Source: Cellulophaga sp. RHA19 (GTDB lineage Bacteria; Bacteroidota; Bacteroidia; Flavobacteriales; Flavobacteriaceae). Taken from it: 64,000 bases of DNA. Positions 52,687 to 59,983 of this stretch are shown here, in pieces (position 1 is the stretch's first letter; every line of letters starts with the position of its first letter). The notes beneath the pieces were generated by a model, which was not told the origin of the DNA, ran no database searches, and saw nothing but the letters and a program-made list of their open reading frames with translations. The DNA is taken from the NCBI RefSeq assembly GCF_002813425.1, contig NZ_PHUL01000001.1, forward strand, positions 930,001-994,000, written 5' to 3'. A program made the position numbers and the translations under genes.

Positions 52687-52723
52687 AAAGCCTTGTAAAC
52701 TAATAGTTTACGAGGCTTTTTTC
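52687..52723 (+). terminator. Terminator after the CAU tRNA / element left end
   Basis: Arms 52687-52701 and 52705-52719 (AAAGCC...GTAAACT with AGTTTAC...GGCTTT) pair with one mismatch around a 3-nt loop and run into T's. A similar hairpin follows the attR copy. Confidence 0.8.
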
Positions 52724-52728
52724 TTTTT

Positions 52729-52755
52729 AGGGGACAAGTCAGGGGACGAATAATT
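52729..52755 (+). repeat. Left arm repeat of the element (two AGGGGAC units)
   Basis: A 27-bp stretch with AGGGGAC units at 52729 and 52741, followed by GAATAATT. It matches 59670-59696 at 25 of 27 positions in the same orientation. It is a likely integrase arm-type or recombination-directionality-factor site. Confidence 0.7.
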
Positions 52756-52781
52756 ATTTTTTTTATCAGTAAGATTTTATT

Positions 52782-52823
52782 TACTTTTATTGAGTTATAA
52801 TATCACTTCCCTCCAATGATATT
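52782..52823 (+). promoter_or_regulatory. Candidate promoter and operator of the NdpA operon
   Basis: TACTTTTA at 52782-52789 (one mismatch to TAnnTTTG) is followed by a perfect 7-bp inverted repeat, AATATCA at 52799-52805 and TGATATT at 52817-52823. The repeat would straddle the transcription start, where a repressor could act. Confidence 0.45.
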
Positions 52824-52860
52824 TATTTAATAAATTTTACCAAACAAATTAATTGATTAA

Positions 52861-53835
52861 ATGGAACTAAATAAAATTGTTTTACACCAAGTGATAAAAG
52901 AAAAACTAGGGAAGCCTTCACTAAAATTATCTAAATCTTTATTACCGATTAACCCGACTACAGAAGAATTTGTGCAGAGGATAATAAAAAGTTATTCATC
53001 TAAAAATCCTACTTATGGAATCTTTGAAGCTGACTTGACTCTTTACCCTTTTCAAACTTATATTAATAATTATGTAACAGGTGGTGATTTCTTAGATTTC
53101 ACTGTTAAATCTATGAAGATTTTAGAAAAGGAGATTAGCGGACCGACTACTACAGGTGGCTATGTTGTTTTTATTCATTATACAGAAAAAGGTTTTGACT
53201 TTTTAACATCTGTTATGCTGGATAATTCTAATCAATTTTCTGTAGATGATATCGATCTTACAATTAAAAAATTACTAGGTTTAGACATTGATAGACTTGC
53301 AAGGGCAAATAGAGTTAACATCAACAAATGGAAAGCTGGAGGGGAACAATATTTATCTTTCATAAAGGGAACGAGAAATATATCTCGTTACTTTCAGAGA
53401 TTTATCGGAAGCACAGATTTAACATCCTCAAAACAAAACACTGATAAGTTAAAAGTTGCTTTACAATCCTATATGGCTGATAAAGGTTATAATGATGACC
53501 AAAAAAGGAGTATTTATAGTAAAGTAAGAAATTATTCATTAAAAAAAGTAGGGGATGACCAAGACCTTGAACTTAGAGCAATTTCAGTACTAGTTAATGA
53601 AATTGAACCAGATGATTTTATTGAATATATTTCAGAAAGAGATGATTTAGAAGTAAGTGGGGTTTTTAGAGTAACACAAAAAGCTCATTTAAAATTTCTC
53701 AATAGAATAATAGTCAGAGAAAAAGGATACTTACTTGAATTTAACAGAGACTTAATAAAATCGAATAAAATTATTAAAGAAGGGAACGACATTATTATAA
53801 AAGATATTCCAGCTGATATTCTTAAAAATTTCTAA
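52861..53835 (+). CDS. NdpA/YejK-family nucleoid-associated protein
   Basis: 324 residues, close to E. coli YejK (335). Shared features are the N-terminal KIVLHQVIKEKLGK, YSSKNPTYGIFEAD, GGYVVFIHYTEKGFDFLTSV, the VMLDNSNQFSV strand and RVNINKWKAGGEQYLSFIKG followed by SRYFQRFIGSTD. YejK is an abundant DNA-associated protein of unclear role. Here it is the first gene of a cargo operon in an integrated element, 2 bp before a membrane coiled-coil gene. That context suggests a function other than chromosome housekeeping, possibly phage defence; this is inference. Confidence 0.85.
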   Translation: MELNKIVLHQVIKEKLGKPSLKLSKSLLPINPTTEEFVQRIIKSYSSKNPTYGIFEADLTLYPFQTYINNYVTGGDFLDFTVKSMKILEKEISGPTTTGGYVVFIHYTEKGFDFLTSVMLDNSNQFSVDDIDLTIKKLLGLDIDRLARANRVNINKWKAGGEQYLSFIKGTRNISRYFQRFIGSTDLTSSKQNTDKLKVALQSYMADKGYNDDQKRSIYSKVRNYSLKKVGDDQDLELRAISVLVNEIEPDDFIEYISERDDLEVSGVFRVTQKAHLKFLNRIIVREKGYLLEFNRDLIKSNKIIKEGNDIIIKDIPADILKNF

Positions 53836-53837
53836 AA

Positions 53838-55046
53838 ATGGAATTAGATGATTTTGTCGCAATACGCAAAGACTTATTGAAAATTAAAAAAAACGATTCA
53901 AATTTATTTGGAGAAATTGCGCGACTTACCGAGAGACAAATAATTTTACTTCAAAAATTAGAAGATTGTATAGCTGAAATTAAAGACATTAACAAGAAAC
54001 TATATTTACCCGACCAACTACATACACTAAAAAACAAAAAAATATTTATACAATTTGCGATAGGGGAAATTCCTAATTATTTTGAATCTTTTTCAGATTT
54101 TATTATAAATAATAAATATTCATTTGATTTAGACAAGTTTTATATTTATGATGAAAAAGTAAGTGATTCAGAAAACCTAGAGCACCCATTAATGCAAGCT
54201 TACCTAACCAATATTAATTTTATTGCTTTTTTATGTGAAATAGCGGATAACAAAAATTCTACAGCCGGAAATTTAACATTATACTTTCATAAGGTAAACC
54301 GAAGTCTAAAGCTCCCTATAGATTACAATTATGATGACCTTAAGTCATCTAATCTAAAAGAGATGAGTAAATTTATTGAAGACATTAAAAATGGAATTCA
54401 TAAAGAGGATAGAAAAAAATTATTCGTAAATAACCTAGCTGATTTTTCTTCGAGTAGAGACAATAAATACAGCTCCATAATCAAAGAGTGGATAATCATT
54501 AATGAAAATTATACGCATAGTTTTAATATTTATCTAGAAGGATTTTCCTTTGAAAAAATTAAAACCTCATCAATAGAACATTTTCAAGAATTATCAGAAA
54601 AAATAAATGAAACAATTAGAAAAGTTTCGAATTACTTATTTGCTATCCCCGTTGCATTTGTTTTTCTAACAAGTAGACTAGACTACGAAAATAGTTCATT
54701 ACCTAAAAATATTAGTCTAATGTTTTTAGGATATCTATTTACCTTTATTATATGGGAAATATTTTTTAAAAACATTAAAGAATCTCTCGATTCCATTAAA
54801 GAAGAGATAAACAGGTACGAAGATAAAATTAAAAACGTTAAGGATTTAAGAGGAATAAAATCTCAATTAGAGAATCTTAAAGATATTTCTCTTCAAAATC
54901 AATATAAGAAACTAAAAACTTTAAAAGTTGTGACCTTTTTAATTGTTTTGATTTTAACTCTTGCTGTTTGTTTTATTTATTTAACTGAAATAATTAAGAT
55001 ATCCAATCAATTCTTTCTTTTTTTAAAATCAATACTGAACATTTAG
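53838..55046 (+). CDS. Membrane coiled-coil protein in the NdpA operon
   Basis: 402 residues, family not recognised. An N-terminal helical stretch (about 10-52, LFGEIARLTERQIILLQKLE) is followed by a mainly soluble domain (about 60-265). Two membrane helices come next (about 277-292, LFAIPVAFVFLTS; about 303-322, LMFLGYLFTFIIWEIFF). A coiled coil (about 325-362) and a third C-terminal membrane helix (VVTFLIVLILTLAVCFIYLT) end the protein. It starts 2 bp after the NdpA-like gene, so the two should be made together. A membrane effector or sensor role is a guess from this layout. Confidence 0.75.
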   Translation: MELDDFVAIRKDLLKIKKNDSNLFGEIARLTERQIILLQKLEDCIAEIKDINKKLYLPDQLHTLKNKKIFIQFAIGEIPNYFESFSDFIINNKYSFDLDKFYIYDEKVSDSENLEHPLMQAYLTNINFIAFLCEIADNKNSTAGNLTLYFHKVNRSLKLPIDYNYDDLKSSNLKEMSKFIEDIKNGIHKEDRKKLFVNNLADFSSSRDNKYSSIIKEWIIINENYTHSFNIYLEGFSFEKIKTSSIEHFQELSEKINETIRKVSNYLFAIPVAFVFLTSRLDYENSSLPKNISLMFLGYLFTFIIWEIFFKNIKESLDSIKEEINRYEDKIKNVKDLRGIKSQLENLKDISLQNQYKKLKTLKVVTFLIVLILTLAVCFIYLTEIIKISNQFFLFLKSILNI

Positions 55047-55083
55047 GTAAATTTGTTTTACTTAAATTAAACCTTAAGAGATA

Positions 55084-55851
55084 ATGTTTAAAGATATCTT
55101 AGTTTCATTCAGTGATAATTTTAAGGAAAAAACAAGAAATCCATTTTTGGGAACCTATATTTTTATATGGGTGCTGAGAAATTGGGAATTGGTATACTCA
55201 CTTTTTAATTTTGATAACACCTATAAATTAGCGAATAAAATTGACTTTGTTAAATCATATTACAATACTCATTCTTTCACTGAAGGAGTATTATGGAATA
55301 TTGGATGGACTTTTCTTGTGTTAACAATCACATATTTAGTTTTAAATATATCTAGAGTTATTATAAATATTTCAGAGAAACAATTAAAACCCTGGGTTTA
55401 TAAAAAAACAGATTCTAAATCAATTGTGCTTAAGTCCATTCACGAAGAAGTTCGAAACGAAAGAGATACTTTACAACTTAGACTTGATAAAGAAAGAGAA
55501 TCAAAGTCAAAGCTTGAAATTAGAATTAAAAGTTTAGAAGAGGAAATTATAGAGGTAAAAAAAAAGGGGGAGAGTATAAAAGAGAATTCTAACAAACTAA
55601 AGGAGGTTTCTGGTGAAGCAGAAAAATTGTTAAAAAAATTAATAGATATTGATATGCTTAGCTATTTTAAAAAAAGAGCAGTCGATATAAAAAAGAATGA
55701 TTTTATAGATAAGAGGGATAGCAAAATGAATAAACTAATTGAATTAGGTCTTGTAGTTCATAAAGAACAAAGCTTTGGAGGAATAGGGGATTTATATAGT
55801 TTGACTACAGATGGAGAGGAAGTGTTCAGGTTAGCTAGGCTTATGGAGTAA
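55084..55851 (+). CDS. Two-helix membrane protein with coiled coil and winged-helix-like C-terminus
   Basis: 255 residues. An N-terminal membrane module (RNPFLGTYIFIWVLRNWELV, then a second helix GWTFLVLTITYLVLNI near 72-90) is followed by a long charged coiled coil (about 118-185). The C-terminal domain (about 190-255) has the cadence of a winged helix: KMNKLIELGLVVHKEQSF and YSLTTDGEEVFRLARL. It lies 37 bp after the second operon gene. It could connect the membrane with DNA or with the NdpA-like protein. No characterised family is recognised. Confidence 0.75.
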   Translation: MFKDILVSFSDNFKEKTRNPFLGTYIFIWVLRNWELVYSLFNFDNTYKLANKIDFVKSYYNTHSFTEGVLWNIGWTFLVLTITYLVLNISRVIINISEKQLKPWVYKKTDSKSIVLKSIHEEVRNERDTLQLRLDKERESKSKLEIRIKSLEEEIIEVKKKGESIKENSNKLKEVSGEAEKLLKKLIDIDMLSYFKKRAVDIKKNDFIDKRDSKMNKLIELGLVVHKEQSFGGIGDLYSLTTDGEEVFRLARLME

Positions 55852-55878
55852 TAAAAGTATAATAATAAAAACACAAAA

Positions 55879-55900
55879 ATCCTGTAGTTAACTACAGGAC
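55879..55900. terminator. Hairpin between the NdpA operon and the Rep-side genes
   Basis: TCCTGTAGTTAACTACAGGA at 55880-55899 is a perfect palindrome followed by a T-rich run. It separates the convergent cargo operon and the minus-strand element genes. Confidence 0.75.
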
Positions 55901-55909
55901 TTTAATTTT

Positions 55910-56254
55910 TTAATAATCAAAATATGAAAAAAGTAAATCAATAATTTGATAGTTAACATATTTGCTTAAATCTTCTCTTTTAAGATATTCAAAAACATTT
56001 CTATCCTTAATTAAAAATTGACTGTTTGAAATTATACCATCCTCTAAAAAAGTTAAAATTGTATTTTTTTTATATTCATATACAACAATACAATACTTAC
56101 AATCTTCCCACTCATATACAGCTATAGTGTTCTTTTTGTAATGTTCTGCGTTACTAGAAATTTTAGATTCTTCTAAGGTTATAAAGAGTTCTCCTCTAAT
56201 ATTAACATCATATTGGTAATTATCTACTATGTTTTCTTCTTGTAATTTTTTCAT
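55910..56254 (-). CDS. Hypothetical protein downstream of Rep
   Basis: 114 residues, acidic and hydrophilic with several aromatic strands (NTIAVYEWEDCKYCIVVYEY). No motif or family is recognised. It starts 5 bp after the replication-protein stop on the same strand and ends near the hairpin, so it belongs to the element backbone operon. It might be a small accessory to replication or mobilisation; this is only positional. Confidence 0.6.
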   Translation of the reverse strand: MKKLQEENIVDNYQYDVNIRGELFITLEESKISSNAEHYKKNTIAVYEWEDCKYCIVVYEYKKNTILTFLEDGIISNSQFLIKDRNVFEYLKREDLSKYVNYQIIDLLFSYFDY

Positions 56255-56259
56255 AATTA

Positions 56260-57093
56260 TTATTTTATTGCTTTGTTTTTATCGTCTAATCTTTTGTAAA
56301 GTGGTAATGTTTGCCTGTTTAAGTTTATCATCTTGATATTTAAAAAGGGTTTTTTGTTTTGGTCTTTTATGTCAAATTCTTTCATTACTGCGTTTAATCG
56401 CTTGAACTGGTCTGTAAACTCAGTAGTAGTGTAAAAGTCTGTGTATAGTTCTGAAATACGCTTAGAACAGTTCCAAACCTGACATTTAAAACCTGCATTA
56501 TTTTTAGTAACATATTTAGTTACGTAGGATGCAATAGATTTAATGTTGCTAGAGTTTAATTGCTTTACATCAAAAGCACTAGAGGGTTTAAAGTTTTTAT
56601 CTCTTGGTAAAACTCCATTTTTGCGCTGTAGGTCTAACCAGTAATTCCACCACTTGTCTATTTTCCAATATTTGTTAGTGATAATGTGGAAATGTACATT
56701 TTCTACAAACTCGGTGTTTTTATCTTGGCGTTCTGCAACCCATACATATTGAAAATCTTTACTACGTTTTTTTACGTTATCTAAAAATTTACGTAGTAAG
56801 TCTACAGCTTGCTTGTCTTCAACTTTATTTAAAAAAGTAAGTGTAACAAAACTTAAACGCTTGTAGCACCTAGCAAAGCAAGTTATTTTCTTTCTTATTT
56901 TCTGTTTAGACCGTTTAGAAAGTGAGCGGAGTTTTACCTCTCCGCTCGCTTTTAAAGGTTTCTTAGATTTTCTTTTACTAGGTTCTTGCTTTTTGCGTTG
57001 TAGCGCAGAGCCTGTAAATTCATCTTTAGGAATTACCCCAAACATTTTGGTTGTAAATGCCACGCTTGTGCCATAAGTGTTCTTGACTATCAT
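56260..57093 (-). CDS. HUH rolling-circle replication initiation protein
   Basis: 277 residues. The three HUH endonuclease motifs are present in order: motif 1 LSFVTLTFLN (about residue 81), motif 2 NVHFHII with H-F-H (about 133), and motif 3 SIASYVTKYVTK (about 190), where two tyrosines are three residues apart. The basic N-terminal third may contact DNA. Such proteins nick a double-strand origin and start rolling-circle synthesis, or act as relaxases. In an integrated element it suggests that the excised circle can replicate or be mobilised. Confidence 0.85.
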   Translation of the reverse strand: MIVKNTYGTSVAFTTKMFGVIPKDEFTGSALQRKKQEPSKRKSKKPLKASGEVKLRSLSKRSKQKIRKKITCFARCYKRLSFVTLTFLNKVEDKQAVDLLRKFLDNVKKRSKDFQYVWVAERQDKNTEFVENVHFHIITNKYWKIDKWWNYWLDLQRKNGVLPRDKNFKPSSAFDVKQLNSSNIKSIASYVTKYVTKNNAGFKCQVWNCSKRISELYTDFYTTTEFTDQFKRLNAVMKEFDIKDQNKKPFLNIKMINLNRQTLPLYKRLDDKNKAIK

Positions 57094-57189
57094 AATCTGA
57101 ATCGTTGCACATTTATTAAAACCATTAAAAGGTTTTTACTGATGGTTGTAATTAAAGGTGCTTAGTTTTAAAGGTTAAAAAAAAAGAAA
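57094..57189 (-). other. Hairpin-rich gap upstream of Rep
   Basis: The 96-bp gap contains AAAACC/GGTTTT (57118-57136) nested inside an AACCAT/ATGGTT pair. It is a plausible site for a rolling-circle origin or a small regulator of rep, but no nick-site consensus was recognised. Confidence 0.3.
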
Positions 57190-57408
57190 TTACTCCGTAA
57201 TGAATGGAGGGATGAAACTGTCTCTCTGAAATCTGCGCATAAAAGTTCCTGCTCTTCTATTGTAGACATTCATATACTGCCAATTTGGATGGCTCTTTTT
57301 AAGGAACATTGAGAAGCCGTTTAGCTTATGGACATAACTCCATTTTTTGGGCTTAGTTCCTTCTTCAAAAAATACAATTACCGAATAGTCGTTTTTCTTT
57401 TTTAGCAT
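57190..57408 (-). CDS. Small hypothetical protein of the element
   Basis: 72 residues, basic and aromatic (LNGFSMFLKKSHPNWQYMNV, then YNRRAGTFMRRF). Its start overlaps the end of the HTH gene by 7 bp (ATGCTAA), so expression is coupled. No family is recognised. The position between an excisionase-like protein and Rep suggests an element backbone function. Confidence 0.65.
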   Translation of the reverse strand: MLKKKNDYSVIVFFEEGTKPKKWSYVHKLNGFSMFLKKSHPNWQYMNVYNRRAGTFMRRFQRDSFIPPFITE

Positions 57409-57701
57409 AATAACCCCCCTTCATTTTTTGATGTTTTAATTGAGTTTAAAGCATCATTAACTTCTTCCAGTTTGTAAAGAATTCTGTTCCCAATTCTATG
57501 AGCTTTTACAACTCCTGTTTTTGTCCAATCGTGAAGTGTGGGCAACGAGATACAAAGTAGTTTAGCTGTATCTTTTCTTGATAAGAGTTTTAGACCCTCC
57601 TTTTCAGGAGGGTTTAAGTTTTTCAACTTGTTTTCAATAACTTCCTCAACAACTTTTTTAATGTCGGAAAGCTCTAATGTACTTAGCATTACTTTTGTCA
57701 T
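57402..57701 (-). CDS. Excisionase-like helix-turn-helix protein
   Basis: 99 residues. The C-terminal half, LLSRKDTAKLLCISLPTLHD followed by WTKTGVVKAHRIGNRILYK, is a MerR-like HTH_17 domain of the kind found in excisionases and element regulators of Bacteroidota. A short coiled N-terminus precedes it. It may act as the directionality factor for the recombinase encoded two genes away, or control rep. It overlaps the next gene by 7 bp. Confidence 0.85.
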   Translation of the reverse strand: MTKVMLSTLELSDIKKVVEEVIENKLKNLNPPEKEGLKLLSRKDTAKLLCISLPTLHDWTKTGVVKAHRIGNRILYKLEEVNDALNSIKTSKNEGGLLC

Positions 57702-57744
57702 TTTTAATCGTATTTAATTATTTTTGACGCAAATATGCTTTGGA

Positions 57745-57779
57745 AACTAGCGAGTGGTGGGTAGTGGGGTAACCACAAC
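57745..57779. repeat. GC-rich repeat patch in the element
   Basis: A G-rich patch (GTGGTGGGTAGTGGGG) ends in TAACCAC, giving GTGGT/ACCAC inverted repeats and GTGG direct repeats. It is strikingly G-rich for this AT-rich DNA and lies between the 208-residue gene and the HTH gene. It could be an operator, a rolling-circle nick site or oriT. Confidence 0.35.
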
Positions 57780-57781
57780 CT

Positions 57782-58408
57782 TTATTTCATTTTTTCTAAA
57801 TCTTTATTTATACTGTTAGAAATACTGTCTAAACCAGTACTTTTATATAACTGAAAAACTTTGTCTAAATTAGATTCAGTTCTAACATCATTTTTACCAG
57901 CCGAAACATATGATAAGTTTTTTCTTATGTTTTCTTCCCCTAAATCTAATACTTGAGATAGAATCTTAGCTAAACTAGAATTATCATATTTACTAAAATC
58001 AACACCTAAATAGTGTAATGCTAACAGTTTTTGCTTTTGTGTTAATTTTTGTTTTCTAGGTTGATTAACTGGTTGTTTTTTTATTTCTCTTAGCCATTTA
58101 TAGTACTTAACAAATAACAAACCAGTTTCAACATAATTAGCTTTAAATGGGTCACTGTAAGGCTCAAGGTTATCAATAGAACCATTTAGCATATACTCAT
58201 TAAAAACCTCACTAATAATTTTAGAAGAACCTAGATTGCTTAAGTCAAAAACACTTTTAGTGCTATTGATTTCATTTATAGCAATAGGTTTATTTACATA
58301 ACTTTCAATTAGGCTAATTTCATTTTCAATTAAAAACTCTTTATTGTCAACTTCTAAGAGTCTTTTTTTAAAAGCATCTATGAAATAATTTTGGGGCTGT
58401 TTTATCAT
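57782..58408 (-). CDS. Hypothetical protein cotranslated with the recombinase
   Basis: 208 residues. Its start shares one base with the recombinase stop (TAATG). The C-terminal half has a basic linker QPRKQKLTQKQKLLALHYLG and a helical region ending LVSAG-like (ENIRKNLSYVSAGKND), a pattern seen in accessory proteins of Bacteroidota integrative elements. It contains no enzyme motif. It probably belongs to the integration/excision module; the exact role is unknown. Confidence 0.65.
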   Translation of the reverse strand: MIKQPQNYFIDAFKKRLLEVDNKEFLIENEISLIESYVNKPIAINEINSTKSVFDLSNLGSSKIISEVFNEYMLNGSIDNLEPYSDPFKANYVETGLLFVKYYKWLREIKKQPVNQPRKQKLTQKQKLLALHYLGVDFSKYDNSSLAKILSQVLDLGEENIRKNLSYVSAGKNDVRTESNLDKVFQLYKSTGLDSISNSINKDLEKMK

Positions 58409-59640
58409 TAGTTAAAAAATGGGTGTGTTAGTAGTTTGTCAGCGTTTTCTTTTTGGGAAACTCTTATATATTGTAAGAATGATTTTTCTGTTTTGTGTCC
58501 TGTTATTTTCATAATTGAAATAGATGGAACTTCTGCTAGATATAGGTTAGTGGCGAAACTTCTCCTAGCTGTATGGGTTGAAATTAGTTTGTATTTTGGT
58601 TGAGCTGTTTTCTCTATTTTACCACCTTTTGTAATTGTTGTTTCTACAATTTCTTTAATACCAGCAATACTTCCAATCTCCTTTAAATAATCATTCATTG
58701 TTTGATTAGTATACGCTTTAGGAAGTAAATTATTGTATTCATTAAGTATTCTTTTAACCGTTTTATGAATGGGTATTGTTACTCTTTGACCTGTTTTTTG
58801 AGTTCTTATTTGAAGCGTTGATATATCAGTAGAAATGTTTTCGGGTTTTATTTGGGTAAAGTCTGAAAAACGCAAACCAGTATAACAGCCGATTAAGAAT
58901 AAATCTCTAACTTTTTTAAGTCTAGGACTTGCATCTAGCTTTAATTTCTCAATACTTTTTAACTCGTCTAGATTTAAATAAATAGTGTCTGCTTCTTCTC
59001 TTATAGTTTTAAACTTTCGCTTTCTAAACTCTAAATTTGTGTTTAGACCTCTTTCTGTAGCTTCGTTCATAAAAGATTTAATAGTCTTAATATGTTTACC
59101 TACAGTATTAGAAGATAGGTTAAAGTCTTTAGTTAAGTATGTTAAATAGCTGTTATAGAACTCTAAAGTTATAGAATCAAAGTCAATAGGCTTGTACTTT
59201 TGTGCATACTCTTTTAAGTATCTAAACGTAGTGTTATAAACTTTTATAGTGCCTATCTTTTTTAAAGATTTACTTTCTTCAATATAACTTTCTATGAAGT
59301 CAAAAAAAGTTGTTTTTTTGGTTTTTATAAAATTATCAGACAACTCTTCTTCTAGTGCAGATTTTAAATTTTTATTATCTGGCTGTACTCCATCATTTAG
59401 TAATTTTCTAAAAGCTGTGTTTATTCCATTTTCAATTATGTCTAGTCTAGAATTAAATTCGGGGTATTCAATAAACTGCTTCGATGCCTTAACCCTTTGT
59501 GTTGATTTATTCCAAAACTTAGGATTTATCTTTTCTCCTGTAGAATATTTAAACCTTTTATATTGGTAATTGTAAACCAAATATATTAGCGTTTCTACTT
59601 TTGCGTTAGGTTCTTTAAGTATAAATTTAGCTTTTGACAT
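58408..59640 (-). CDS. Tyrosine recombinase (integrase)
   Basis: 410 residues. An N-terminal SAM-like arm/core-binding region (about 1-210, KKTTFFDFIESYIEESKSLK) is followed by the catalytic domain with Arg in CYTGLRFSDF, HTARR (H-x-x-R, about residues 356-359), His in ITGHKTEKS and nucleophile Tyr in FLQYIRVS (about 391). It integrates the element at the CAU tRNA 3' end. Its start is 30 bp from a 27-bp arm repeat and 172 bp from attR. It leads an operon with the 208-residue, HTH, small and Rep genes. Confidence 0.95.
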   Translation of the reverse strand: MSKAKFILKEPNAKVETLIYLVYNYQYKRFKYSTGEKINPKFWNKSTQRVKASKQFIEYPEFNSRLDIIENGINTAFRKLLNDGVQPDNKNLKSALEEELSDNFIKTKKTTFFDFIESYIEESKSLKKIGTIKVYNTTFRYLKEYAQKYKPIDFDSITLEFYNSYLTYLTKDFNLSSNTVGKHIKTIKSFMNEATERGLNTNLEFRKRKFKTIREEADTIYLNLDELKSIEKLKLDASPRLKKVRDLFLIGCYTGLRFSDFTQIKPENISTDISTLQIRTQKTGQRVTIPIHKTVKRILNEYNNLLPKAYTNQTMNDYLKEIGSIAGIKEIVETTITKGGKIEKTAQPKYKLISTHTARRSFATNLYLAEVPSISIMKITGHKTEKSFLQYIRVSQKENADKLLTHPFFN

Positions 59641-59644
59641 AAAG

Positions 59645-59652
59645 CAAATATA
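59645..59652 (-). promoter_or_regulatory. -7 box directly before the recombinase gene
   Basis: The minus strand reads TATATTTG, an exact TAnnTTTG match, 4 bp before the ATG. The arm repeat (59670-59696) covers the -33 side, so a protein bound there could repress the gene. Confidence 0.6.
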
Positions 59653-59669
59653 TATTAAAATCTGACTAT

Positions 59670-59696
59670 AGGGGACGAATCAGGGGACGAATAATT
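59670..59696 (+). repeat. Right arm repeat of the element
   Basis: Two AGGGGACGAA units at 59670-59679 and 59682-59691, followed by TAATT. It matches 52729-52755 at 25 of 27 positions in direct orientation. Confidence 0.7.
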
Positions 59697-59811
59697 TTAA
59701 TTACCCTTGGTTTAGGTTGTTTTAGGTTTGCTTCTTAATGTAATGTTTTAGGGGTTTAAGCTGCTAAAATTCAATAAAATAGAATAAGATTTAGTAAAAA
59801 TCACTGTGGTG

Positions 59812-59824
59812 CATGTGGGACCAC
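59812..59824 (+). repeat. attR core
   Basis: CATGTGGGACCAC is an exact copy of the CAU tRNA 3' end at 52661-52673. It marks the right end of the ~7.15-kb element and possibly the left end of a second one. Confidence 0.85.
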
Positions 59825-59832
59825 AAGCAAAC

Positions 59833-59864
59833 AAAAGCCTTTACAGAAATGTAAAGGCTTTTTT
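59833..59864 (+). terminator. Hairpin terminator after attR
   Basis: Arms AAAAGCCTTTAC (59833-59844) and GTAAAGGCTTTT (59851-59862) pair perfectly and run into T's. The layout copies the hairpin after the tRNA. Confidence 0.8.
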
Positions 59865-59870
59865 GGTTTT

Positions 59871-59880
59871 AGGGGACGAA
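59871..59880 (+). repeat. AGGGGACGAA unit right of attR
   Basis: A third locus of the arm unit, a single copy outside the first element. Like the left arm it is preceded by TTTT and a terminator. Confidence 0.65.
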
Positions 59881-59960
59881 TTTAGTTTTTATTCATCAAA
59901 TAGAACTTAGGGATTGATCCAATTCATCTTGTACTTGATATAAAAATCGCAATTTATTAT

Positions 59961-59968
59961 TACATTTG
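59961..59968 (+). promoter_or_regulatory. Candidate -7 box for the restriction-modification operon
   Basis: TACATTTG, an exact TAnnTTTG match, lies 15 bp before the XRE ATG at 59984. It contains the TTG that would otherwise be read as an earlier start. Confidence 0.6.
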
Positions 59969-59983
59969 CTAAAAATAGGTCAA

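Noticed and set aside
59966..59983. TTG at 59966 as start of the XRE regulator
   Set aside because: It is part of the TACATTTG -7 box; the ATG at 59984 opens directly into the HTH domain.
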